In this document: piece by piece, positions 1-7,020 of the stretch
How positions within the stretch are numbered: position 1 is the first letter of the stretch
Layout: each line of letters starts with the position of its first letter
Translations under genes and position numbers: made by a program
NCBI GenBank assembly: GCA_016292705.1
Contig: JAEDHZ010000047.1
Location: 1-9,530 of the forward strand
Length of the DNA stretch: 9,530 nt
Direction: 5' to 3'
Source: Clostridiaceae bacterium
GTDB taxonomy: Bacteria > Bacillota > Clostridia > Oscillospirales > Acutalibacteraceae
Notes under the pieces: generated by a model
Database searches by the model: none
Told to the model about the DNA's origin: nothing
Seen by the model: the letters and a program-made list of their open reading frames with translations, nothing else

Positions 1-1
1 A

Positions 2-2056
2 ATCGGAAAGGAAGAGGAAACATATACCTATGGTTCTGCTCTCGGTCATGATTGGGGCGATTGGAAGAATAATCCCGATGGAAAGACCATGACACGCACA
101 TGCAGGCGCGGCTGTACTGAAACCACCTGCATTAACGGCAAGGACGGAAAGCCTCAGCATAACTTTAAAGTGATCGAAGCAAAGGCTGCAACCTGCACGA
201 CTGACGGCAACAGTAAGCATAGAGAATGCAAAAACTGTGGTTTGAAAGAGGGTTATGTCCTTTATCCTGCCGGACACAAGTATAGCACAACGGAAACCGC
301 CGTTACGGAGCTTCCGACCTGCCTTGTTCCCGGAAAAGCGGAGAAATTTACATTCTGCGTTCGAGAGAACTGCCCTGATAAGGATAAAACAACAAATATT
401 GATCATTCGGAAAGAAAATCAGAAGATACCGTTCCTGCTCTCGGTCATAATTACGGAAACTTTACCGATGACCAGAACGCAAAAACTCACACAAAGGTTT
501 GCCAGAACAGCGGCTGCACCGCTTCTGTTGAGGGTAACACCGTAACGGAAGAACACATACTCCAAACGGTTGAAGAAGTGAAGGCAACCTGCCTTGTTGA
601 CGGAACAGAAGCCGGAGAAAAGTGCGAACTTTGCTCCTATAACACCGCAACCGTTATTAAAGCTCCGGGCAAGCACACAGAAGAAGAAATTCCGGCAGTT
701 GAAGCAACCTGCAAAGACACCGGTCTTACCGCCGGAAAGAAATGCTCAGTCTGCGACGAAATTCTTGTTGCGCAGGAAGTGATTCCGGTCAAGACCGAAC
801 ACACTCCGGTTGAAATTCCGGCTGTTGCGGCAACTTGCACCGAAAACGGAAGCACCGCCGGCAAAAAGTGCTCCGTCTGCGATAAGGTTCTTGAAGAACC
901 CGCCGTTATCGAATCTGTCGGTCATGATTATGAAGTAGTTACCCCGGCAAAGGAAGCAACCTGCACTGAGGACGGTTGCACCGAATGCAAAAAGTGCAAG
1001 GTCTGCGGCAATGAAGTTGCAGCAGAGGTCATTCCCAACAAGGGCGGCCACAACGAAGTTGCAATTCCTGACATTTTGGGCGACTGCACAACCGATAAAT
1101 CAGTCGGCGGAAAGAAGTGCTCCGTCTGCGGCGTAGTAACTGAAGAACCGGTAGTAACTCCGGCTCTCGGCCATGTTTATGAAACTCTTTCACCCGCAAA
1201 GAAAGCAACCCGCAATGAGGATGGTGCAACTGAAAGCAAAAAGTGCGCCAATTGCGGTGATGAAATTCCGGGAGAAACCATTGCAAGAATTGCTTCGGTA
1301 GCTCTCACTTATACAAAGCTCAAATATAACGGAAAAGCATGGACTCCCGGCGTTATCGTTAAGGATGCAAACGGAAAGGCATTGACAAGAGATGTTGATT
1401 TCACTGTTGCATATAAGAACAACATCAATCCCGGAAATGCTATTGTTACCGTAACCTTTACAGGTGACTATGAGGGCACTGTTGTTCTCAGCTTCTTAAT
1501 CAGCTATTCATTCGACGGAAAGACTGCAAAGCTTGCCGCAACTCAGACCAGAAACTCAATCAAGGTTTCATGGAGTGCTGTTGCCGGAGCATCGGGCTAC
1601 AGAGTTCAGCTTTATAAGGGTAAGACCCTTGTCAAGACAGCCAATACCTCAAAAACATACTTAACCTTCAAGAAGCTTACTGAAGGAACCGAATACAAGG
1701 TTGTTGTCACTGCTTTCTCAAAGATTGGCGAAAAGGAATTCTATTCAGCAACTTCAAGGTCGATTCTTACCGCAACAAAAACAAAGGCTCCCGTTGTCAA
1801 AAATGTTACAGCAGGCAATAAGAGCGTTACAATCAAGTGGAACAAGGTCGCCGGTGCAACGGGCTATACCGTTTACTACAGCACCAAAAAGGACAGCGGA
1901 TTCAAAGCAACAAGCGCAACAACAAAGACCACCCGCACGGTTAAAAAGCTCAAGAGCAAAAAGACCTACTATGTCAAGGTTGTTGCAAACAAAAAGGTTT
2001 CCGGAAAGAGAATTGTTTCAAACTTCAGCAAGACCTATAAGGTTACCGTAAAATAA
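2..2056 (+). CDS. Large repeat-containing surface protein, 3' part (Cys/His repeats, Y-x-GK module, two Fn3 domains)
   Basis: The frame is open to the left edge, so the true start and any signal peptide lie outside; 684 residues are visible, numbered here from the codon at position 2. Residues about 1-430 are cysteine/histidine repeats. They carry ATC-x-x-(D/N)G, then a KKCxxC pair, then a GH or PALGH linker. Residues about 436-500 form a module with a Y-x-GK-x-x-P opening and a GDYEG motif near its end, seen in many clostridial surface proteins. Residues about 510-590 and 593-684 are two Fn3-like domains (SIKVSWSAVAGASGYRV and SVTIKWNKVAGATGYTV). The protein ends in YKVTVK with no LPxTG motif or C-terminal membrane helix, so any anchoring signal must be upstream. 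A role in the cell envelope or extracellular binding is inferred from architecture; no enzymatic domain is visible. The surface-protein class is fairly sure, the specific function unknown. Confidence 0.85.
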   Translation: MGKEEETYTYGSALGHDWGDWKNNPDGKTMTRTCRRGCTETTCINGKDGKPQHNFKVIEAKAATCTTDGNSKHRECKNCGLKEGYVLYPAGHKYSTTETAVTELPTCLVPGKAEKFTFCVRENCPDKDKTTNIDHSERKSEDTVPALGHNYGNFTDDQNAKTHTKVCQNSGCTASVEGNTVTEEHILQTVEEVKATCLVDGTEAGEKCELCSYNTATVIKAPGKHTEEEIPAVEATCKDTGLTAGKKCSVCDEILVAQEVIPVKTEHTPVEIPAVAATCTENGSTAGKKCSVCDKVLEEPAVIESVGHDYEVVTPAKEATCTEDGCTECKKCKVCGNEVAAEVIPNKGGHNEVAIPDILGDCTTDKSVGGKKCSVCGVVTEEPVVTPALGHVYETLSPAKKATRNEDGATESKKCANCGDEIPGETIARIASVALTYTKLKYNGKAWTPGVIVKDANGKALTRDVDFTVAYKNNINPGNAIVTVTFTGDYEGTVVLSFLISYSFDGKTAKLAATQTRNSIKVSWSAVAGASGYRVQLYKGKTLVKTANTSKTYLTFKKLTEGTEYKVVVTAFSKIGEKEFYSATSRSILTATKTKAPVVKNVTAGNKSVTIKWNKVAGATGYTVYYSTKKDSGFKATSATTKTTRTVKKLKSKKTYYVKVVANKKVSGKRIVSNFSKTYKVTVK
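560..1290 (+). repeat. Coding tandem repeats of about 40-42 codons (cysteine repeats)
   Basis: Six consecutive units occur within the surface-protein gene. The codon for the first cysteine of each unit falls at 590, 710, 836, 962, 1085 and 1211, giving periods of 120, 126, 126, 123 and 126 bases. Each unit reads roughly ATC-x4-G-x4-KKCxxC followed by a Pro/Val-rich linker and usually His. The KKCSVC stretch is nearly identical at DNA level in three units. In the last unit the first Cys codon is CGC (Arg) at 1211-1213. Two more divergent units begin around 194 and 320. The C...CxxC...H arrangement could bind metal or form disulfides; neither is shown by the sequence. Confidence 0.8.
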
Positions 2057-2074
2057 AACAAATAACAAATTCCG

Positions 2075-2109
2075 GCGGACGCTGCAGAAAATGCGGCGTC
2101 CGCTTTTTT
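2075..2109 (+). terminator. Rho-independent terminator of the surface-protein gene
   Basis: The arms GCGGACGC (2075-2082) and GCGTCCGC (2096-2103) pair perfectly. A T-G wobble and GCA/TGC extend the stem to 12 bp around a GAAAA loop. Six T residues follow at 2104-2109. It lies 18 bases after the stop codon. Confidence 0.93.
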
Positions 2110-2149
2110 GCGCTTTCTGACTGTGTTTCAATTTGAAAAGCTGCCCGCC

Positions 2150-2178
2150 TTGACAAACCGGACGCATTATATTACAAT
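2150..2178 (+). promoter_or_regulatory. Sigma-A type promoter for the tandem ThyX gene
   Basis: TTGACA at 2150-2155 and TACAAT at 2173-2178 are separated by 17 bases, a near-consensus promoter. Transcription should begin around 2185, about 30 bases before the TTG start at 2216. The promoter lies just downstream of the previous gene's terminator, so this gene is its own transcription unit. Confidence 0.8.
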
Positions 2179-2215
2179 TGAGCGTAACAGAAAATCCAGA
2201 CGGGGAGGAAATATT

Positions 2216-3580
2216 TTGGCAGAATCAGGTGCATATATCATCGGTTTTACCGATTGCGGCGAAAGCGTTTGCGCCGCTTCCGGAAGAATATCAACCCAGC
2301 AGGGAACATCGCTTGAAATTTTTGAGCGCTCCCATGATGCAGAAAAAAACTCAAAGCTGATTTCAAAGGTCATTCGTTCCGGACATACTTCAACAATCGA
2401 GCACATGCTTTTCAATCTTGCTTTTGAAAATGTTTCGGTTGTTGTTGAACAGTTTATGATTGAATTTCGCCTTGCTTCGTTCACGGTCAAGTCACGCAGG
2501 TATGTTGATTTTTCAAACAGCGGATATTATGTTCCCCGGCTTGAAAACGAAGAACTCAGATCAAAATACATCGCTCACATGGACTCGCTTTTTTCGCTTT
2601 ATTCCGAGCTTTGCGAAAACGGCGTTGCAAAGGAAGACGCACGCTTTGTTCTTCCGTACTGCTTTTTTAGCAACTTTTTCTGTTCGCTCAACGGAAGAGA
2701 GATGGTGAATGTTCTGCGTGCAATGCTTTACGGCAGAGGAAGCTCTTATCCGGAGATATATAACATCGGACTTTCCCTGCTTCGCGACTGCAAGGAAAAG
2801 GCGCCGGGTGTTTTTGAAAGCTTTGAAGCGGGAAATGAGAAGTATAAAGATATTCCCGATTTTTCCTTCGTTTTGCAAACGCAGCAGGAGCAACAGCTGA
2901 AAAGGGATGTTGAAGTCCTTTCTGCAACTTCGGACTGTGAAAAGCTTGTTGCAAAAACCGCACTCATTGAAAGCGGCTGCTTTTCAATGTGTGACATTGA
3001 AAATGCGCTGGAAAGCGAGGAAACTGTTGAAAAAATCCTTGATTCCGTTTTTGCTTCGGACAGACCCCGTGCTCTTGAAAGCGCAGTGTATACAGTCAGG
3101 TTCAATGATATCTCGCTTTCAACTCTTACCCACCTTGCCCGTCACAGAATGCAGAGCCTTTGTGTTCCGCAGCTTGACACCTGTAACAGAAGAAGCTATA
3201 TTATTCCTTCCACGGTGAAAGAGAGTGCCCTGCTTGAAAAATACATTTTTGCCTTTGAAAAAACGGCGGCTTTGTTTGAGGAGCTGAAAAGTGCAGGTGT
3301 ACCCTCCGGTCAGAGTGTATACTGTCTGCTTTCCGGAAACACAATTGATGTTGTTTCAACCATGAATGCCCGTGAGCTGAAGCTGTTTTTTGCTCTGCGT
3401 ACCTGCACAAGAGCACAGTGGGAAATCCGTGAAAAGGCAACAAGGCTTTTGTTTGAACTGCGCAAAAAATCTCCGTTGCTTTTCAAAAACTTCGGGCCGA
3501 GCTGTTTTTCAATGGGAAAATGTCCCGAGGGACGGCTCAGCTGCGGAAAAGCGATGGAAATGAACGAACTTTTTTCATGA
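2216..3580 (+). CDS. Tandem-domain ThyX-family protein (probable FAD-dependent thymidylate synthase)
   Basis: ThyX makes dTMP from dUMP using methylene-tetrahydrofolate, FAD and NADPH. Usual ThyX chains are about 220-260 residues; this one has 454 and contains two ThyX-like halves. The N-half (about 1-215) has GHTSTIEH (56-63), an R-x-x-S-x4-SRRY motif (85-96), DARFVLP (141-147) and LNGR (158-161). The C-half (about 245-430) has ARHRMQS (308-314), SYIIP (327-331), MNAR (383-386) and LRTCTRAQWEIRE (394-406). The tail carries three cysteines in a CX5CX6C pattern (430, 436, 443). Start: TTG at 2216 is preceded by GGGGAGGAA with good spacing; an in-frame TTG at 2108 lies inside the upstream terminator and before the promoter. 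Family assignment is strong. Catalysis is inferred, because neither half alone keeps the full residue set. The gene is monocistronic, with no folate or nucleotide genes nearby. Confidence 0.85.
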   Translation: MAESGAYIIGFTDCGESVCAASGRISTQQGTSLEIFERSHDAEKNSKLISKVIRSGHTSTIEHMLFNLAFENVSVVVEQFMIEFRLASFTVKSRRYVDFSNSGYYVPRLENEELRSKYIAHMDSLFSLYSELCENGVAKEDARFVLPYCFFSNFFCSLNGREMVNVLRAMLYGRGSSYPEIYNIGLSLLRDCKEKAPGVFESFEAGNEKYKDIPDFSFVLQTQQEQQLKRDVEVLSATSDCEKLVAKTALIESGCFSMCDIENALESEETVEKILDSVFASDRPRALESAVYTVRFNDISLSTLTHLARHRMQSLCVPQLDTCNRRSYIIPSTVKESALLEKYIFAFEKTAALFEELKSAGVPSGQSVYCLLSGNTIDVVSTMNARELKLFFALRTCTRAQWEIREKATRLLFELRKKSPLLFKNFGPSCFSMGKCPEGRLSCGKAMEMNELFS

Positions 3581-3606
3581 GCTGTGAGCGAAAATATGTA
3601 ATAAAT

Positions 3607-3643
3607 CCGCCTGTTTGCAATATTAAGCAGACGGGCGGTTTTT
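3607..3643 (+). terminator. Rho-independent terminator after the tandem ThyX gene
   Basis: CCGCC (3607-3611) pairs with GGCGG (3634-3638). The stem continues inward for seven more pairs, two of them wobbles, around an 8-base A/T loop. Five T residues follow at 3639-3643. It starts 27 bases after the stop codon. Confidence 0.88.
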
Positions 3644-3701
3644 GAAAGTGTTTGATTTTTACCGATTTTTGTGTCCGGAGAGAAAAGAAAATGATTAAAA
3701 A

Positions 3702-3732
3702 TTTGTTACATTTTCGGGTGATTTGTAACAAA
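3702..3732. promoter_or_regulatory. Inverted repeat, candidate operator
   Basis: TTTGTTACA (3702-3710) and TGTAACAAA (3724-3732) are perfect 9-base complementary arms separated by 13 bases. The arm centres are 22 bases apart, about two helical turns. No T-run follows, so it is unlikely to be a terminator. It lies in the 288-base gap between the ThyX and XRE genes. A dimeric regulator site is inferred; the protein is unknown. Confidence 0.45.
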
Positions 3733-3748
3733 ACATTGCCGTTTGCCC

Positions 3749-3760
3749 CGGTTGCAACCG
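3749..3760. promoter_or_regulatory. 12-bp palindrome with GGTTGC half-sites repeated downstream
   Basis: CGGTTGCAACCG at 3749-3760 is a perfect palindrome. The half-site GGTTGC recurs at 3779-3784, 29 bases on, and is followed directly by GGTTGG at 3785-3790. It sits upstream of the TATAAT at 3814 and could be an activator or repressor site. Function is inferred from position and symmetry only. Confidence 0.35.
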
Positions 3761-3813
3761 TCAGTTGACAAATTGAAAGGTTGCGGTTGGTAGAATTTTG
3801 CTTTGAGTTTCGC

Positions 3814-3844
3814 TATAATCTGAACCGTGATAAGCAAAATCACG
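3814..3844 (+). promoter_or_regulatory. XRE operon -10 element with overlapping start-site dyad
   Basis: TATAAT at 3814-3819 is a consensus -10, but no good -35 lies 16-18 bases upstream (TAGAAT occupies the 17-base position). Transcription would begin about 3826. There CGTGAT (3826-3831) and ATCACG (3839-3844) form a perfect 6-base inverted repeat with a 7-base spacer. Such a site would block initiation if bound by the XRE protein, so autoregulation is plausible. The gene's ribosome site GAGAGGTG follows at 3855-3862. Confidence 0.5.
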
Positions 3845-3868
3845 ACAAAACTTTGAGAGGTGTAAAAA

Positions 3869-4852
3869 ATGATATTTGCCGATAAGATTATCAAACTCAG
3901 AAAGAAAAACGGCTGGTCGCAGGAAGAGCTTGCAAATAAGCTCGGTGTTTCCCGCCAGGCGGTTTCAAAATGGGAGGCAGCTCAGACTGTTCCCGACCTC
4001 AACAGAATAATTGAGCTTGCTTCACTTTTCTGTGTAACCACCGACTACCTTTTGAAAGACGAGATCGAAGACGAGGAATATACAAACGAGAACGAGGGTA
4101 AGGCGGCAAGAAAACTCCTGCTCACGCAGGCGCGCGAATATCTTGCCATTCGTAAGAGGGCGGCTGTCAAAATTGCAACCGCAACATTTTTGTGCACCGT
4201 TTCACCTGTCCTTCTCATTCTTCTCGGGGGATTAAGTTCACTTCCCGGCGGAATCAGCGGCTTGTCCGAAGACACAGCAGGAATCTTGGGCCTTTGCATA
4301 TTGTTAGTTATTGTTACTGTTGCGGTTGTTCTTTTTGTTCTTGCCGGCTCCGGAAGTGCGGACTATGCCTTCCTTGAAAAGGAACCGTTTGAAACCGAGT
4401 ACGGAGTTGACGGAATGGTGAAGGAATGCAAGAAAAAATACCGTCCGATATATGTCAGAAACAATATTATAGGCATCTGCCTTTGTATTCTTTCTCCGAT
4501 ACCGCTTTTCATTTCCGCCGTTTCATCAAATGAACTTTATGCCGTTTTCGGTGTATGCGTTCTGCTTGTTTTTGCCGGTTTGGGCGCAGCGTTCTTTGTC
4601 AATGCAGGTGTCCGCAATGCTTCAATGGAAAGGCTGCTCAAGGAGGGTGAATTTGAAGCCGGAAAAAAGGAGAAAACACGATTGAAGGAAGGAATTTCAA
4701 CCGTGTACTGGCTTGTTGTGACCGCAATATATCTCGGCGTATCCTTTTCAACAAATGAATGGAAAAGCACATGGATAATCTGGGCGGTTTCCGGAATTAT
4801 ATATGCTGTTGTGATAAATATCGTCAAACTCATTATTAAGGACAACGACTGA
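3869..4852 (+). CDS. XRE-family transcriptional regulator with multi-helix membrane domain
   Basis: The 327-residue protein starts with a typical HTH_3 domain (about residues 5-61). The helix-turn-helix core is at 17-36 (SQEELANKLGVSRQAVSKWE), so DNA binding is well supported. After an acidic linker (64-78), six hydrophobic segments follow at about 102-122, 136-161, 198-218, 223-246, 277-294 and 301-322. This makes a membrane-bound regulator. The first two helix pairs are copies of each other: LCxxSP-type starts at 108 and 205, and EKEPFE (170-175) matches KEGEFE (258-263). GAGAGGTG sits 6 bases before the ATG. The stop is followed 13 bases later by the acetyltransferase start, so the two are probably cotranscribed. 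The signal sensed by the membrane part is unknown. Confidence 0.88.
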   Translation: MIFADKIIKLRKKNGWSQEELANKLGVSRQAVSKWEAAQTVPDLNRIIELASLFCVTTDYLLKDEIEDEEYTNENEGKAARKLLLTQAREYLAIRKRAAVKIATATFLCTVSPVLLILLGGLSSLPGGISGLSEDTAGILGLCILLVIVTVAVVLFVLAGSGSADYAFLEKEPFETEYGVDGMVKECKKKYRPIYVRNNIIGICLCILSPIPLFISAVSSNELYAVFGVCVLLVFAGLGAAFFVNAGVRNASMERLLKEGEFEAGKKEKTRLKEGISTVYWLVVTAIYLGVSFSTNEWKSTWIIWAVSGIIYAVVINIVKLIIKDND

Positions 4853-4865
4853 AAGGAAAAAGGAA

Positions 4866-5321
4866 ATGGATTATACAATCAGAAGAATCACAAAGGATGA
4901 TAAGGCCGTTTTCATTGAAATGAGCCGTGAGTTTTATTCAAGTGAAGCAGTTTTGAACAGTATTGACGACAGCTTCCATTTCAACACCTTTGACGAGCTT
5001 ATGCGCTCGGATGTTTACCTTGAATGCTTCATTTTTGAAACGGACAAGGGTGAAATTGCCGGTTACGCTCTTCTTGACAAAATGTTTTCCCATGAGGTCG
5101 GCGGAATGCTTGTCTGGGTGGAGGAGCTTTATGTCAGACCGGGCTTTCAGGGTCACGGAATCGGAAACTCATTTTTTGCCTACCTTGAAAAAAACGTCCC
5201 CGCCGCAAGGTATCGCCTTGAGACGGAGCCGGAAAACGAGGGCGCAAGAGCGCTGTATCGAAGAAAGGGCTTCAGAGAGCTTGAGTATTTGCAGATGGTT
5301 AAGGACATCTGTGAGAAATGA
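4866..5321 (+). CDS. GNAT-family N-acetyltransferase
   Basis: The 151-residue protein has the full GNAT fold pattern. The N-terminal strand reads YTIRRITKDDKAVF (3-16). Motif A, the acetyl-CoA pyrophosphate loop, is VEELYVRPGFQGHGIG (85-100) with QGHGIG at 95-100. Motif B reads ETEPENEGARALYRRKGF (119-136). It therefore most likely moves an acetyl group from acetyl-CoA to an amine on a small molecule or protein; the acceptor cannot be read from sequence. AAAGGA at 4852-4857 is a suitable ribosome site 8 bases before the ATG. The gene lies 13 bases after the XRE regulator and likely shares its transcript. It converges on yifB with 33 bases between the two stops, and no convincing terminator is visible there. 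Confidence 0.9.
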   Translation: MDYTIRRITKDDKAVFIEMSREFYSSEAVLNSIDDSFHFNTFDELMRSDVYLECFIFETDKGEIAGYALLDKMFSHEVGGMLVWVEELYVRPGFQGHGIGNSFFAYLEKNVPAARYRLETEPENEGARALYRRKGFRELEYLQMVKDICEK

Positions 5322-5354
5322 ACACTGCCGAATTATATAGAGCGGCTTGTTGTC

Positions 5355-6890
5355 TCATTCTCTCCAGAATTTTCTGTCAAGACTGCGGTATTGAACCGCC
5401 TCAGTAACATGGTCAATCGTGATGTTTTCGCTGCCGTCCAGGTCAGCAATTGTTCTTGCAACACGGAGAATTTTGTCGTAGGCTCTCGCTGAAAGACCGA
5501 GAGCCTCAAAGCTTTTTTCAAGCATATTTTTTGATGCTTCGTCAAGCGGGCAGAATTTTCTTGTCAGCGCCGGGGTCATCTTTCCGTTGCAGGAAACTCC
5601 CGTGCCCTTGAGCCTTTCCTGCTGAATTTTTCTTGCTGCATTGACACGCTTCTTGATTTCGGCGGAGCTTTCCGCAAGGGAGTCATCGGAAAGCTTTTTG
5701 AAGTCAACCTGCGGAACCTCAATGTGGATGTCAAGTCTGTCAAGCAGCGGGCCGCTCACCTTTGAAAGGTACTTTGCCGGAGCACCCGTCGGACAGGTGC
5801 ATTTCTTTGTCGGATGACCGTAGTAGCCGCACGGACACGGATTCATTGCACAGACAAGCATTACCTCGCACGGATAGGTGAGCGTTCCTGAAACACGGGA
5901 AATGGTGATTGTTCCGTCCTCCATCGGTTGGCGAAGAACCTCGGTTGCGGTTCGCGGAAATTCAGGAAGTTCGTCGAGGAAAAGCACACCGTGGTGGGCA
6001 AGGCTCAGCTCACCCGGACGGGGAACTCTTCCTCCTCCGGAAAGCCCTGCCTGGGAAATTGAGTGGTGAGGAGAGCGGAACGGTCTGGATTTAATCAGTG
6101 AAATATCCGAACCGAGCATTCCGGCAATGGAGTATATCTTCGTTGTTTCAAGGCTTTCCTCAAAGGTCATGTCGGGAAGTATCGACGGAATACGCTTTGC
6201 AAGCATACTCTTACCCGAACCGGGAGGGCCGATCATCAGAGTGTTGTGACCGCCTGCGGCGGCAATTTCAAGCGCTCGCTTCACCGGATACTGCCCCTTG
6301 ACATCGGCAAAGTCCGGCAGTAATTGGTTTGAATAATCAAGCTCACTGTAAAAATTCTTGCCGATTTTCTGGATTTTCTGCTTTCCTTTCAGGTGAGCAA
6401 GGAGCTGCCTGATGTTTTCAACAGGATAAATGTTGATGCTGTCAACAACAGCACATTCGCTTGCGTTCTCAAGCGGAACAAAAAGGTCGGTTATTCCGGT
6501 TTCCTTTGCGTGGATTGCCATCGGCAGGGCACCGGTCACTTTTCTGACCTTTCCTCCGAGCGAAAGCTCGCCGAAAAACGCCGATTTTGAAATGTCCGCC
6601 TGAAGCTGGCCTGATGCAATTAAAAGGGCGATAAGGATCGGAACATCATACATCGGGCCCTCCTTTTTCTTGTCTGCCGGAGAAAGGTTGACCGTGATGC
6701 GTCCGACCGGGAACTGCATATCGTTGTTTTTCATTGCTGCCCGGACTCTGTCCCGGGACTCCGAAACCGCCGCATCCGGAAGACCGACAAGGTCAAACTT
6801 CGGCAGAGCAAGGCTTTCGGTTGAAGCTTCAACACCAACCGAATATGAACCGAGCCCGAAAAGACCAATGCTGTTAACCTTTGAAAACAT
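5355..6890 (-). CDS. yifB: YifB/ComM family Mg-chelatase-like AAA+ ATPase
   Basis: At 511 residues this is a full-length member of the family. An N-terminal ChlI/Lon-protease-like domain covers about 18-140 (PKFDLVGLPDAAVSESRDRV, 30-49). The AAA+ core follows, with Walker A GPPGSGKS (221-228), Walker B VLFLDE (302-307), and an arginine-containing GPLLDRLD (380-387). Four cysteines (352, 354, 364, 366) sit in the family's usual insert. The Mg-chelatase C-terminal helical domain spans about 405-505. In Haemophilus and Vibrio the homologue ComM is a DNA branch-migration helicase that helps integrate transforming DNA. Many Firmicutes carry it next to dprA, which is not seen here. The start is ATG at 6890, preceded by AAGGGG 9 bases upstream. 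It is transcribed divergently from the ACT-domain gene. Confidence 0.95.
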   Translation of the reverse strand: MFSKVNSIGLFGLGSYSVGVEASTESLALPKFDLVGLPDAAVSESRDRVRAAMKNNDMQFPVGRITVNLSPADKKKEGPMYDVPILIALLIASGQLQADISKSAFFGELSLGGKVRKVTGALPMAIHAKETGITDLFVPLENASECAVVDSINIYPVENIRQLLAHLKGKQKIQKIGKNFYSELDYSNQLLPDFADVKGQYPVKRALEIAAAGGHNTLMIGPPGSGKSMLAKRIPSILPDMTFEESLETTKIYSIAGMLGSDISLIKSRPFRSPHHSISQAGLSGGGRVPRPGELSLAHHGVLFLDELPEFPRTATEVLRQPMEDGTITISRVSGTLTYPCEVMLVCAMNPCPCGYYGHPTKKCTCPTGAPAKYLSKVSGPLLDRLDIHIEVPQVDFKKLSDDSLAESSAEIKKRVNAARKIQQERLKGTGVSCNGKMTPALTRKFCPLDEASKNMLEKSFEALGLSARAYDKILRVARTIADLDGSENITIDHVTEAVQYRSLDRKFWRE

Positions 6891-6928
6891 ACTGCAATGC
6901 CCCTTTTCCTGTTTTCTTGTTTGAAACC

Positions 6929-6956
6929 ATTATACACGAAAAAGGGACGTTGTGAA
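6929..6956 (-). promoter_or_regulatory. Promoter for yifB
   Basis: On the minus strand TTCACA (6956-6951) and TATAAT (6934-6929) are separated by 16 bases. Transcription should start near 6922, leaving a leader of about 30 bases to the ATG at 6890. It points away from the promoter at 7021-7049. Confidence 0.7.
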
Positions 6957-7020
6957 CGAAAAAATCAAAAAATGTTGAAAAACAGTGAAAATTATTATTC
7001 AGTTTGCCGTTACCCTGAGA

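Noticed and set aside
560..1290. Regular repeat spacing suggestive of a CRISPR array
   Set aside because: Units of 120-126 bases are multiples of three, diverge from each other and sit in an uninterrupted reading frame.
1701..2051. Overlapping plus-strand frame of 116 codons in the Fn3 region
   Set aside because: It is an out-of-frame reading of a Lys/Thr-rich coding region, with a Gln/Arg-rich low-complexity product and no ribosome site.
2108..2215. N-terminal extension of the ThyX frame from TTG 2108
   Set aside because: It overlaps the upstream terminator and lies before the promoter; the ribosome site points to TTG 2216.
3765..3796. TTGACA (3765) with TAGAAT (3791) as the XRE promoter
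   Set aside because: The spacer is 20 bases, too long for a normal sigma-A promoter; TATAAT at 3814 is better placed.
5327..5346. GCCG/CGGC hairpin between the convergent GNAT and yifB genes
   Set aside because: The stem is only 4 bp with a 12-base loop and there is no T-run on either strand.
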